DNA from: an uncultured Prevotella sp.
GTDB taxonomy: Bacteria > Bacteroidota > Bacteroidia > Bacteroidales > Bacteroidaceae
Length of the DNA stretch: 64,000 nucleotides
Assembly (NCBI GenBank): GCA_947170725.1
Contig: CAMVUM010000016.1
Location: 1 to 64,000, forward strand
Direction: 5' to 3'
The position numbers were made by a program, and so were the translations under genes. Under the pieces are notes generated by a model, which did no database searches, was not told where the DNA came from, and worked only from the letters and a program-made list of their open reading frames with translations. How positions within the stretch are numbered: the first letter of the stretch is position 1; every line of letters starts with the position of its first letter. Positions 44,446 through 53,040 of this stretch are shown here, piece by piece.

Positions 44446-44483
44446 GGTTCATCCGGCATTTGGCGTGATATGCCGGATGAACC
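44446..44483. terminator. Perfect 13-bp hairpin, terminator-like, between GH43-like gene and tRNA
   Basis: GGTTCATCCGGCA pairs with TGCCGGATGAACC around a 12-nt loop. On the minus strand it is followed by TTATTTTT. No minus-strand gene lies upstream that would need ending here, so it may insulate the two genes or belong to an unseen small transcript. Confidence 0.5.
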
Positions 44484-44498
44484 GAAAATAAGTAGGCT

Positions 44499-44534
44499 TT
44501 TGTTTCGTTTCCTCGTTTTTTTGCAGTACCTTTG
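44499..44534 (+). promoter_or_regulatory. Probable promoter of tRNA-Arg
   Basis: The -7 box TACCTTTG is at 44527-44534, 21 bp before the tRNA. A TTTG lies at 44499-44502, 24 bp upstream, longer than the usual 19 bp. Confidence 0.5.
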
Positions 44535-44555
44535 CAACGCTGAAATTTCAATTTA

Positions 44556-44627
44556 GCCCTGATAGTTCAATGGATAGAATAGCTCTCTCCTAAAGAGTAG
44601 ATCCGAGTTCGATTCTCGGTCGGGGTA
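44556..44627 (+). tRNA. tRNA-Arg (anticodon CCU)
   Basis: The 72-nt sequence folds as a full cloverleaf: acceptor GCCCTGA/TCGGGGT, D stem GTTC/GAAT, anticodon stem GCTCT/AGAGT with loop CTCCTAA (anticodon CCT, reading AGG), and T arm CCGAG-TTCGATT-CTCGG. The discriminator base is A, and CCA is not encoded. Confidence 0.95.
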
Positions 44628-44629
44628 CG

Positions 44630-44666
44630 AAAGCCGGAGTCTTTATGATGAAGATTCCGGCTTTTG
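44630..44666 (+). terminator. Terminator after tRNA-Arg
   Basis: AAGCCGGAGTCTTT pairs imperfectly with AAGATTCCGGCTT, followed by TTGTATT, directly after the tRNA. Confidence 0.75.
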
Positions 44667-44715
44667 TATTATTCCCCGACTTCTCCGATATATCTCCCAC
44701 CAACCCGGCTTGCAT

Positions 44716-44763
44716 AAACGTCAGACGGCGGCACCCCGATTGAGATGCCGCCGTCTGACGTTT
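44716..44763 (-). terminator. Terminator after secDF
   Basis: A perfect 18-bp stem (AAACGTCAGACGGCGGCA with its complement) and a 12-nt loop, 52 bp beyond the secDF stop. Its symmetry lets it act from both sides. Confidence 0.85.
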
Positions 44764-44814
44764 GTAGTAAGTGATTGTCTATATACCTTTAATATATATA
44801 TAGGCTGTCGTGCC

Positions 44815-47800
44815 TTAGGCTTCTGCCGTCACTTTTTTGGCAGCGCGCTTGCCCATAACGAGATAAGCAATCGGGGCTGCAATGAAGATTGAGGACAACG
44901 TACCGAACACAACACCGAGTATCATCGCGAACGAGAAACTGCGGATACTGTCACCACCGAAGATGAAGATACACAGCAAGACAAGCAATGTTGAGAATGA
45001 TGTGTTGATGGTACGGGCCAGAGTCTGATTGAGCGAATCGTTGAACAGAACCTGACGGTCGCGCTTGCCGAAGAGCTGGAAGTTCTCACGGACACGGTCG
45101 AATACAACCACCTTGTCGTTGATAGAGTAACCGATAACGGTCAGGATGGCACCAATGAACGTCTGGTCTATCTCCAATGACCATGGCACGATACCCCACA
45201 ACAGAGAGTAGAAACCTATAACGATGAGCGTGTCAAGAGCAAGAGCTACGACTGAGCCGACCGAGTAGGCCACGTTGTGGAAGCGGATGAGGATGTAGAG
45301 GAAGATGGCGACAAGGGCGAAAATGACGCTGACAATGGCACCGTAAGTGATATCCTTTGCCACTGACGGACCAACCTTGGCGCTGCTGATGATTGAACCA
45401 CCGGCACGGACGTCAGGATTCTTGAACGCCTCGACGCTCTTCTGCGTAACCAATCCGGCCTTAGAGAGAGCCTGGAAGAGGATGTTCTCAGCCTCGTCGT
45501 CTACAGTAGGATTGTTGGACTCTATCTTATAGTTCGTTGAGATACGGATGCACTGACCGTCCATGACGCTCTGTGTGGCGATGACACTGACGTTGGCATC
45601 ACCAAACGCGCCCTGCAGAGCTTCGCGAACCTGCTCTGGCTCAACATTGCTCTCCAGCTTGACAACATAGTTGCGGCCACCGGTGAAGTCGATGCTCTGG
45701 CTCAGTCCGCGGACAGCGAGACAAGCCACGAAAACAACAGCGGCAACGCCCCAGATTGTGAACGACCTCTTGGACAGACCCATGAAGTTGATGCTGGTGT
45801 CGCGGAACAGCTTCTTTGAGAAGCCGGTAGAGAACGTGAGGTTCAGCCACTTGTCGCGGCTCATCTGATGGTCGAACACAAGGCGGGTCATGTAGACTGC
45901 GGTGAAGAACGAGCAGCAGATACCGATGATAAGAGTGGTGGCGAAACCACGGATAGGACCGGTTCCGAAGACATAGAGGATGAGACCTGTTATGATTGAA
46001 GTCAGGTTCGAGTCAAAGATGGCCGAGAAGGCGTTGGCATATCCCTTCTTCATCGCCTCACGGGCATTGAGACCGAGACGAAGCTCTTCCTTGGTACGCT
46101 CATAGATGAGCACGTTGGCGTCAACAGCCATACCGAGCGAAAGGACGATACCGGCAATACCCGGCATGGTCAGCGCGGCTTGGAACGATGTCAGGATTCC
46201 GAGCGTGAAGAAAAGGTTGAAGAGCAGAGCAATATTGGCCAACATACCGGGGATGACGTTGTAGAGCACCACCATGTAGACCATCAGCAGTACGAAAGCC
46301 GCAACGAACGAGATGAATCCCTGCTGGATTGACTGTGCACCGAGTGACGGGCCGACCACCTCTTCCTGAACGATGCGCGTCGGAGCAGGCATCTTACCGG
46401 AGTTGAGCGTGTTGGCAAGGTCTTTGGTGTCCTCAATGGTGAAGTTACCGGTGATCTGCGAACTTCCTCCTGAAATCTCGGAATTGACGCGCGGTGCGCT
46501 GTAAACAGTGTTGTCGAGCACGATAGCCACGGCCTTGCCGATGTTCATCTTTGTGAGCTGAGCCCAACGGCGGGCGCCGTCTGAGTTCATTTCCATGGTC
46601 ACACAGGGTGAGCCCATCTGATCGAATCCGTCCTTGGCATTGACAATCACGTCACCCTCCAGCGGTGCACGGCCTGAAGGCTCGGTCACCTTGATGGCAT
46701 AAAGCTCATATATTTGGCCCTTTGTGTCGAACTCGGCGGGCTTTGCACCCCAAAGGAGTTTCAGATCGGAAGGCAGTACCTGAGCGGCAATGTCAGAATA
46801 TATAATCTTGTTGACCTCGGCCGTATCACGAGCCATGGCATATCCGACAACGCTGAGTCCCTGTCCCTGAACGGGCTGAAACACGGTGAACAGCGGGTTC
46901 TGCTTCTTCAGCAGCTCCATCTGCTTGCTGTCGTCAGCTTTGGCGTCCTTCTTGTTGCCGAGAACGGCGCCGAGGCCGCTCTTCGCTGCGGATGTGTCGA
47001 CGGCTGTCGTATCGGCTGCGGGAGCAGCGACAGCAGTATCGGCTGCTTCTTCTGCTACCTCGGCCTCAACATCACCGCCGAGAGCGGCATATTTCTGATT
47101 GAGCTGAGAGAGCAGCGGGACTATTTCCTGTGTGTTGAATGTCTCCCAGAATTCCAGATTGGCACTTCCCTGAAGGAGCTTGCGGACACGCTCCGGCTCC
47201 TTGATGCCCGGCATCTCGACCATGATACGGCCGGACTGTCCCTCCAACTTCTGAATGTTGGGCTGGACAACGCCGAACTTATCAATACGGTTGCGAACTA
47301 CATTGAATGAGTTATCCACAGCCGACTGCACCTCTTCACGTAGCGCACGCTCCACTTCGGCGTCGCTGCTCTGCGTGCTGACTTTGCCCTTCATCTGCTG
47401 TGTGGCAAAGATTTCTGCCAGACGGTGACCGGGAGCATTCTGCTTGTAGCGCTTGATGAAGAGCGAGATGAAGTCATCCTGACTTGTTTCTTCGTCCTTC
47501 TTGGCTTCCTGCATTGACTTCACGAAAGCATAGTCAGTCTTGTGATCAGCCAGAACGGCCACTACGTCAGGCACGGAAACCTCAAGAATGACGTTCATAC
47601 CGCCCTTCAAGTCCAGTCCGAGACCGATTTCCATCTCGCGACACTGCTTGAACGAATAGATGTTGAAGAACCACACCTTCTCGTTCATGATGGAGTCGAG
47701 ATACTCCTGACCTGCCTTTTCGCCCATTGCCACCGCCTTGTTTTCATAATGGCGTGTTACAAAAGAGAAAGAAAGGTAGAAGATACACACCAGCATGAGT

Positions 47801-47838
47801 GCGGCTGCGATAAACTTTACAATTCCTTTGTTTTGCAT
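44815..47838 (-). CDS. secDF: Fused protein translocase subunit SecDF
   Basis: 1007 residues. It uses the proton gradient to pull proteins through SecYEG on the periplasmic side. The SecD half begins with one membrane helix and has the conserved LGLDLKGGMNVILEV, the large periplasmic domain and a helix bundle with LGMAVDANVLIYERTKEE. The SecF half starts near residue 690 (SKRSFTIWG, IDFTGGRNYVVKLE) and ends with TVIGYSINDKVVVFDRVREN. A low-complexity Ala/Asp/Lys insert (AEEAADTAVAAPAADTTAVD, about 265-310) lies in the SecD periplasmic region. SecDF fusion is usual in Bacteroidota. Confidence 0.95.
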   Translation of the reverse strand: MQNKGIVKFIAAALMLVCIFYLSFSFVTRHYENKAVAMGEKAGQEYLDSIMNEKVWFFNIYSFKQCREMEIGLGLDLKGGMNVILEVSVPDVVAVLADHKTDYAFVKSMQEAKKDEETSQDDFISLFIKRYKQNAPGHRLAEIFATQQMKGKVSTQSSDAEVERALREEVQSAVDNSFNVVRNRIDKFGVVQPNIQKLEGQSGRIMVEMPGIKEPERVRKLLQGSANLEFWETFNTQEIVPLLSQLNQKYAALGGDVEAEVAEEAADTAVAAPAADTTAVDTSAAKSGLGAVLGNKKDAKADDSKQMELLKKQNPLFTVFQPVQGQGLSVVGYAMARDTAEVNKIIYSDIAAQVLPSDLKLLWGAKPAEFDTKGQIYELYAIKVTEPSGRAPLEGDVIVNAKDGFDQMGSPCVTMEMNSDGARRWAQLTKMNIGKAVAIVLDNTVYSAPRVNSEISGGSSQITGNFTIEDTKDLANTLNSGKMPAPTRIVQEEVVGPSLGAQSIQQGFISFVAAFVLLMVYMVVLYNVIPGMLANIALLFNLFFTLGILTSFQAALTMPGIAGIVLSLGMAVDANVLIYERTKEELRLGLNAREAMKKGYANAFSAIFDSNLTSIITGLILYVFGTGPIRGFATTLIIGICCSFFTAVYMTRLVFDHQMSRDKWLNLTFSTGFSKKLFRDTSINFMGLSKRSFTIWGVAAVVFVACLAVRGLSQSIDFTGGRNYVVKLESNVEPEQVREALQGAFGDANVSVIATQSVMDGQCIRISTNYKIESNNPTVDDEAENILFQALSKAGLVTQKSVEAFKNPDVRAGGSIISSAKVGPSVAKDITYGAIVSVIFALVAIFLYILIRFHNVAYSVGSVVALALDTLIVIGFYSLLWGIVPWSLEIDQTFIGAILTVIGYSINDKVVVFDRVRENFQLFGKRDRQVLFNDSLNQTLARTINTSFSTLLVLLCIFIFGGDSIRSFSFAMILGVVFGTLSSIFIAAPIAYLVMGKRAAKKVTAEA

Positions 47839-47891
47839 TTTATTATTATGTTATTTTAATTATTATTTCCTATATTAGGCAATTTAGCTTG

Positions 47892-47899
47892 CAAATATA
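47892..47899 (-). promoter_or_regulatory. Probable -7 element for secDF
   Basis: The minus strand reads TATATTTG, 53 bp before the secDF ATG. TTTC, one base off TTTG, lies 19 bp upstream. Confidence 0.55.
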
Positions 47900-47948
47900 G
47901 CTATTTTTTTACACTGTGGAAAATTTATTGCCGTTTTTCATTCATTTT

Positions 47949-49034
47949 TTAAGGTTTATCCTGCTTTTTGAGCCAACAATATATGGGATAATGGTCCGAC
48001 GCATCTATTTTGTTGTCTACCTTACAGTTATATGGTTTAAAATCCCCGGAGCACATTATATTGTCTATTCTGACAAAGAAGCCTTTCTGATTATACGATA
48101 CGCCGATGCCACGGCCTGTAGCCACATAGCAGTCCGTAAGCCCGCCGGCAACGGTCCGCCGGGCATACGAAATGGGATTGTCATTGAAGTCTCCGCACAA
48201 TATGATGGGATAGCCGGCTTTTTCCTCAATGTATTTATGCACGGAATCGGCCTGCGGAGCCCTGATTGCAGCGGACTCGCCAAGTTTGTGGATGAGTCTT
48301 TTCGACTCCGCGCGCACCGTATCTCCCTCGACTTCACCCTTGAGTATGTCTTTATACATACGGCGATCGTTCGGAGAGAGATGTGTAGCCTCAAGATGGT
48401 TGTTGATGACAATGACCGTGTCGCCATCCACATCAAGGAAAAAGGCCACACTGCCGTTGCCGTCAGATTCATAGGGGATGTGCTCTTTGCGAAGAATCGG
48501 GAAACGGGTGTATATGCCTATGGCATTCTTGTTCTTGTTCCCCACATGGACGGTATCCGTATAGGCAAAAATGCTATCCATAGCATCCCGCACGCTTTTG
48601 TTCGGCGGGAGATCCTCCTGAAGACAGACTATGTCGGCTTCGCTGCTGCGGATATAGTCGATAATCATGTCGGAAGAGCCATCATAGCGCGGCTTTCCGT
48701 GATACCCCTGAACATTATAAGAAAGGACTTTTATAACGCCGTCCGGCATATCCTCCGGCAGATTTACAGGCATATAGATACGTATGGGCACGTATGCGAG
48801 CGCGTAGCCGATAACCGGAATCACCGCCATGCGCTTCCTGAACACAAGCCAGAAAAAGAGGAAGAGCATGTTGATGAGCAGAAAGACCGGAAACGCCATG
48901 CCAAGACACGCCAAAACCGGATAAACTTCAGGATTGACATAGTCAGCAAAGCCCACCAGAAGCATTATCATGACCGTAGCGACATTGGCTCCGGCCACCA
49001 TCTTGACGGTTATCGTCTTGAGCGTGCCGATCAT
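47949..49034 (-). CDS. Membrane-anchored endonuclease/exonuclease/phosphatase family protein
   Basis: 361 residues. Two or three membrane segments in the first 90 residues are followed by an EEP (DNase I-like) catalytic domain: VLSYNVQGYHG, DIVCLQEDLP (metal Glu), VINNHLEATHLSPNDRR, ILCGDFNDNPIS and the terminal ASDHYPIYC. All catalytic residues are present. Family members cleave phosphodiesters in nucleic acids or phospholipids, and the substrate is unknown. Its start lies 5 bp after the rhomboid protease stop, so the two are in one operon. Confidence 0.85.
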   Translation of the reverse strand: MIGTLKTITVKMVAGANVATVMIMLLVGFADYVNPEVYPVLACLGMAFPVFLLINMLFLFFWLVFRKRMAVIPVIGYALAYVPIRIYMPVNLPEDMPDGVIKVLSYNVQGYHGKPRYDGSSDMIIDYIRSSEADIVCLQEDLPPNKSVRDAMDSIFAYTDTVHVGNKNKNAIGIYTRFPILRKEHIPYESDGNGSVAFFLDVDGDTVIVINNHLEATHLSPNDRRMYKDILKGEVEGDTVRAESKRLIHKLGESAAIRAPQADSVHKYIEEKAGYPIILCGDFNDNPISYARRTVAGGLTDCYVATGRGIGVSYNQKGFFVRIDNIMCSGDFKPYNCKVDNKIDASDHYPIYCWLKKQDKP

Positions 49035-49039
49035 GACGC

Positions 49040-49972
49040 CTAATCATTGTTGCTACTGTCAAAGAGCTGTTTCTTCTCTTCTTTCGTCAGACTGTCATAT
49101 CCGCTCTTTCGTATCTTATCCAGAATACGGTCCACTTCCTCCTGATTGGCTTTCTTGCGGGCATTGTATTCCCAATCTGACTCGCGCGACCCGCCCCGTT
49201 CAACGTGCATATTGCTGTTATGTCCGGAACCGTAGGATCTGTCACGCCCGAACATGCGGCGTATCGAATCAAACATCGAGCTACCGCCGGAACGGTCATT
49301 GCCGCCATAGCTGCCTGCCTGCCTGCGCCAATTGCGTATCATCAGGAAGCCGAACAGCATGCCGCCGAGATGGGCCGTATGGGCCACGCCGTCACCCGGG
49401 GAGCTGAGCGTGTAGAACAGTTCTATAAGGACATAGAACGTCACAAACCACTTTGCCTTTATCGGAACGGGCAGAGGAAAGATGAATATGCGCTCTTCGG
49501 GAAACGTCATTCCGAAAGCCAGCAGTATGGCATAAACGGCTCCAGAGGCCCCGACCGTAGTCCAGCCGTTCAACTGCATTGAGACTGTTTCAGGCATACT
49601 GAACAGATCAAACATCCCAACCGATGCGTCTATACCGTTGACAACGGTATAGAACTGAATCAGCTGGGCCGCTTCCTGCATCAGACCGGCACCAATGCCG
49701 CACGACAGATAGTAGAACAGGAAACGCTGCGGTCCCCACACGCTCTCAATCACGCGTCCGAACATCCAAAGGGCAAACATATTGAACAATATATGGGTGA
49801 AGCCGGCATGCAGGAACATGTAGGTCACGAACTGATAGAGATGGAAGTCTCCGGCCAGAAAAAAGTGGAGACCGCCCAGAGAAGAAAGTCCCGGTATCAC
49901 CAACGTGGCAAGATATGCGATAACGTTGATGAGCAAAAGGTTTCGGGTCACTGTCGGTATGTTGTTGAACAT
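49040..49972 (-). CDS. Rhomboid family intramembrane serine protease
   Basis: 310 residues from the ATG giving MFNNIPTVTRNLLLINVIAYL. A -7 promoter box just upstream at 50023 excludes much of the longer track ORF. Six membrane helices are visible. The catalytic Ser is in VGASGAVYA, the catalytic His in AHTAHLGGMLFGF, and FLHAGFTHILFNMFALWMFG is the conserved helix 2 region. The C-terminal tail of about 85 residues is hydrophilic and holds KANQEEVDRILDKIRKSGYDSL, typical of Bacteroidota rhomboids. The substrate is unknown. Confidence 0.92.
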   Translation of the reverse strand: MFNNIPTVTRNLLLINVIAYLATLVIPGLSSLGGLHFFLAGDFHLYQFVTYMFLHAGFTHILFNMFALWMFGRVIESVWGPQRFLFYYLSCGIGAGLMQEAAQLIQFYTVVNGIDASVGMFDLFSMPETVSMQLNGWTTVGASGAVYAILLAFGMTFPEERIFIFPLPVPIKAKWFVTFYVLIELFYTLSSPGDGVAHTAHLGGMLFGFLMIRNWRRQAGSYGGNDRSGGSSMFDSIRRMFGRDRSYGSGHNSNMHVERGGSRESDWEYNARKKANQEEVDRILDKIRKSGYDSLTKEEKKQLFDSSNND

Positions 49973-50022
49973 AATGGTTATACGTCTTTTAAACTTCGTG
50001 AATATATGCTTGTTTTCGGCCG

Positions 50023-50030
50023 CAAAATTA
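50023..50030 (-). promoter_or_regulatory. Probable -7 element for the rhomboid-EEP operon
   Basis: The minus strand reads TAATTTTG (TAnnTTTG), 50 bp before the chosen rhomboid ATG and inside nothing else coding. Confidence 0.45.
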
Positions 50031-50112
50031 CGAAAAATATCCTTCAAAAGACATAAAAGAGTCCCTGTACAGACTATTTTTCCACAAAAATATCACTTTT
50101 TTTATGTTTTTG

Positions 50113-50143
50113 TTTGTTTTTTGGTTTGTTTGCCCTATATTTG
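50113..50143 (+). promoter_or_regulatory. Consensus Bacteroidetes promoter of the HU gene
   Basis: TTTG at 50113-50116 and TATATTTG at 50136-50143, separated by exactly 19 bp. The leader to the ATG is about 50 nt. It is among the best promoter matches in the window. Confidence 0.75.
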
Positions 50144-50199
50144 CGAGAAGATTAGGACAAATAGTATTTCAATATTAATATCAAACAAAAAACAAGATT

Positions 50200-50472
50200 A
50201 TGAACAAGACAGAATTAATCGAGAAGATTGCAGCCGGTTCAGGTCTGGCTAAGACCGACGCCAAGAAGGCTCTCGATGCTACGGTAGCCGCCCTGAAAGA
50301 GGCTCTCATTGCCGGTGACAAGGTAGCTCTGGTAGGCTTCGGAACATTCAGCGTCAGCGAGCGTCCGGCCCGCGAGGGTATCAATCCGGCTACAAAGGAG
50401 AAGATACAGATTGCTGCCAAGAAAGTTGCCAAATTTAAAGCCGGTGCCGAACTGGCTGACGCAATCAACTAA
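50200..50472 (+). CDS. hup: HU family DNA-binding protein
   Basis: 90 residues, the exact family length. The sequence MNKTELIEKIAAGSGLAKTD, GDKVALVGFGTFSVSERPAREGINPATKE and KVAKFKAGAELADAI covers the dimerising helices and the DNA-bending beta-arm, with Pro in the arm. HU packs and bends DNA in the nucleoid. It stands alone between a consensus promoter and a strong terminator and has strongly biased codon use, consistent with high expression. Confidence 0.96.
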   Translation: MNKTELIEKIAAGSGLAKTDAKKALDATVAALKEALIAGDKVALVGFGTFSVSERPAREGINPATKEKIQIAAKKVAKFKAGAELADAIN

Positions 50473-50516
50473 GATAAGCAGAAAACTCTCTTCCAAACCA
50501 AACGGAGAAGAACCAG

Positions 50517-50660
50517 AGTGAGGTCCCGCCACAGTGCGGAGCCCCACTTTTTTTGTTGCGAAGAATTTTGTTGCGAAGAAAACAGATGTGGCGACAGAAT
50601 GACAAAAGGAGAGCGGAAAATCCATTGCACGGGATTTTCCGCTCTTGCTTTTCTGTCATT
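50517..50660 (+). terminator. Tandem terminators after the HU gene
   Basis: A first imperfect hairpin (AGTGAGGTCCCGC/GCGGAGCCCCACT) is followed by T7. The second is a stronger stem of 13 bp, GAGCGGAAAATCC/GGATTTTCCGCTC (50611-50644), extended outward by AATGACAAAA/TTTTCTGTCATT. Confidence 0.85.
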
Positions 50661-50777
50661 TCCTGTTCAGCCTGTTGTGTCGGACCGGCTTTTGAATAAA
50701 GCTCGAACGCATTGTTTTAAAGTTATCCTGTTACCTATATTACAATCTCTATGAATGCCAGGCCCATGGGCGGGTCT

Positions 50778-51869
50778 TTATTTCACAATCATTTTCTGAC
50801 CGTTGACAATATATACTCCGGCCGTGAGCGAGTCGATGGCCGTTGCCATAGAAAATACCCGCTTGCCGTCTACGGTATATACATTATATACCGGTGTCCC
50901 CTTGTCGCTGACAGTTCTGTCTATGGATGTCTGATTGTCAATATCAATGAGGTTGTAGGCCTGTGTTCCCAGCCCTATCTGCTCACTATATTCCACCGTC
51001 CACGTGCCGTGCAGGTCGTTGATGCGCTTCTGGAGCGGTACGGCGGTGTCGCCGGTAGTGTTGTCATGACTGAAGACGAGGTCGAGACATGCCTTGTCGA
51101 GCGCAACGGGATCTGTCGAGGCAAGGATGCCGATGTCGGCCATCTGCGGCTTCGACGGGTTGCCGTCACAGTCACAGTCAACGGACAGGTTGTTCATGAC
51201 GTTGATGTAGAGCACCTTTCCGCCGAAATAGTCGTGGACGGCCTGCGCTGCGGCAGCCATGCTCTCAAGGAACGGGTCCTGCTCTCCGCCCCACGGATTT
51301 GTTGTGGAACGGCCTCCGGAATGAATATAGCTCTTTCCGCTTTTCGACGCCACACCGATAGAGGCGTTCTTAAGGACACCGCCGAAACCGCCCATGGCGT
51401 GACCCTTGAAGTGGGCGAGATTGATCATGAAATCGTAGTTGGCCAAGTGGCTTCCGACGATGTCATATTTTATGTGCTTCGTGTCCTTCACGGGGATGTT
51501 CATCGTCCCCTCCTCGTCCATAATGTCGACAGTGGCAATACGGTCGTAACCGCGCTCGCTGATTGCACGGCGGTGGGCCTCAGTGGTCGAACGGTTGCCG
51601 CCGTAGGCCGTGTTACACTCCACGATGGCGGCCTTCGTTTCGTCAACCAGCGGCTTGATGAACGCCGGCCGCAGATGGTTTGACCGCTCGCTCTCGCCCG
51701 TACTGATTTTCAGAGCCACGCGCCCCGTAGCCTCAACGCCCAGCGCGCGGTAGATGCCGACGAGCGATTCGGGCGTGATATTCTTCGTGAACAGCACCGT
51801 GGCCCGCTCCTGCGCCACTGCCGGCACGGCCAGCAGGACGACAGCTGCTATGACAAGTCGTATTTTCAT
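50778..51869 (-). CDS. Exported DUF362 protein with a type IX-like C-terminal tail
   Basis: 363 residues. The signal peptide ends VPAVAQ. The DUF362 core includes VALKISTGESERSNHLRP, AAIVECNTAYGGNRSTTEAH, MINLAHFKGHAMGGFGGVLKN and DIGILASTDPVALDKACLDLV. It lacks the ferredoxin cysteines that some DUF362 proteins carry. The last 45 residues (VYNVYTVDGKRVFS ... GVYIVNGQKMIVK) look like the sorting domain of T9SS cargo, and the T9SS genes begin 3.8 kb away. The biochemical activity of DUF362 is unknown. It starts 14 bp after the flavodoxin-like gene. Confidence 0.82.
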   Translation of the reverse strand: MKIRLVIAAVVLLAVPAVAQERATVLFTKNITPESLVGIYRALGVEATGRVALKISTGESERSNHLRPAFIKPLVDETKAAIVECNTAYGGNRSTTEAHRRAISERGYDRIATVDIMDEEGTMNIPVKDTKHIKYDIVGSHLANYDFMINLAHFKGHAMGGFGGVLKNASIGVASKSGKSYIHSGGRSTTNPWGGEQDPFLESMAAAAQAVHDYFGGKVLYINVMNNLSVDCDCDGNPSKPQMADIGILASTDPVALDKACLDLVFSHDNTTGDTAVPLQKRINDLHGTWTVEYSEQIGLGTQAYNLIDIDNQTSIDRTVSDKGTPVYNVYTVDGKRVFSMATAIDSLTAGVYIVNGQKMIVK

Positions 51870-51883
51870 ATTTCCGTTCCTCC

Positions 51884-52456
51884 CTATTTAATTGTCATTT
51901 TGTCTCTCAACTTCTTCGCCTCCTCGCGGTTCGTAGCCATGCCTTCATAGATGAAGCCGTACATTCCGGCGAAACGGCTCATGCTGTATTCGCCGTCGTC
52001 AATCATCATCTTGGTCGGCGCGGCACCCTGATAGATGAAGAAAAGGCGCTTGCCGTTGAACTCTCCCTCGGGTATGGTGCCGTAGAAGCGCTCCATAAGC
52101 GTGCGCACCGAAGCGCAGATGTTGTGCCAATAGACTGGCGAACCCACCACTACGATGTCGGCCTGACGCATCTTTGCGACGACATCGTCAAACCGGTCGC
52201 CGTCAAGCGTCTGTCCGTAGAAGTTGATACGGTAGTCGTTGAGATTGAGTGTCTCAAACTCACGTCCTTCAAGCAGCACGCCCGCCATCTCCGCCGTGTT
52301 TCCGCCGCGGTCGGGACTGCCGTTGATGAAGAGGATTTTCTCTGTTTTTGTTGTCTCTTTCATTGTTTTCTCATTTTTGTTTTCGCTCTTGCAGTTGGCT
52401 CCGAACAGCATGCAGAGCAGCACGACAAGAGCCACTGACAATCTTCCGATATTCAT
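51884..52456 (-). CDS. Flavodoxin-fold NAD(P)H-dependent oxidoreductase, predicted lipoprotein
   Basis: 190 residues from the ATG giving MNIGRLSVALVVLLCMLFGANC, whose LFGANC looks like a lipobox. A second possible start is MKETTKTEKI, giving a soluble protein. The flavodoxin-like FMN site is FINGSPDRGGNTAEM, followed by ADIVVVGSPVYWHNICASVRTLMERFYG. It should carry FMN and move electrons. If exported, it would be a periplasmic flavoprotein working with the DUF362 protein 14 bp downstream. Confidence 0.8.
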   Translation of the reverse strand: MNIGRLSVALVVLLCMLFGANCKSENKNEKTMKETTKTEKILFINGSPDRGGNTAEMAGVLLEGREFETLNLNDYRINFYGQTLDGDRFDDVVAKMRQADIVVVGSPVYWHNICASVRTLMERFYGTIPEGEFNGKRLFFIYQGAAPTKMMIDDGEYSMSRFAGMYGFIYEGMATNREEAKKLRDKMTIK

Positions 52457-53040
52457 AAAAGCCAATATTTTCCTTGTTTCAAAACCGTTAATAGTCCTCA
52501 CTTCAAATCCGTCCCGTGACACCGCCACACCTGCTCCGCAGCGTCATCCTATACGTTCCGTGACTTCAACACAGCAAGCCATTTGTTTCCATCACGCCAC
52601 GAGGCAACATCCTGACAGCCTGCGGTCTCCCACCATATCACCGGGCACGCTGCAAAATAACAACAAATCCCCGGAACTGCCGTTATACAGATTTCGGGGA
52701 TTATTACCAATAATACGTTTTAAGACTGTCGCCAGATGATATCGGTAAGGGTTGTTCTATCTCTGTTTTATGATTCAATGGGTTTTTTAATTTAAAGATT
52801 GACGGAAAATCACTTTAAAGATTTACGAAACGTCCCGCTTCAGGTGCGTTATCTATCTGTAAGAAGAGAGTCGTCAGGCTATTGTTCCGCTAAAACACAC
52901 CTCATCAGGCGTTCCACAGAAGACAATGGCAATGAAGAAGTTGCCCCACAGCGCCATATCGTAAACACAAAAAAAGATTGGAGCGAGAGCCGTTGGGCCT
53001 CGCTCCAATCCTTTTATTAATCATCAGTTATTGATTATGA
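52457..53040. other. Intergenic region, no gene seen
   Basis: About 580 bp with no supported ORF. It contains AATCCCCG/CGGGGATT (about 52659-52704), which may form a hairpin, and the kduD terminator at 52976. Confidence 0.5.
52976..53010 (-). terminator. Terminator after kduD
   Basis: GATTGGAGCGAG pairs perfectly with CTCGCTCCAATC. On the minus strand it is followed by TTTTTTT, 30 bp after the kduD stop. Confidence 0.88.
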
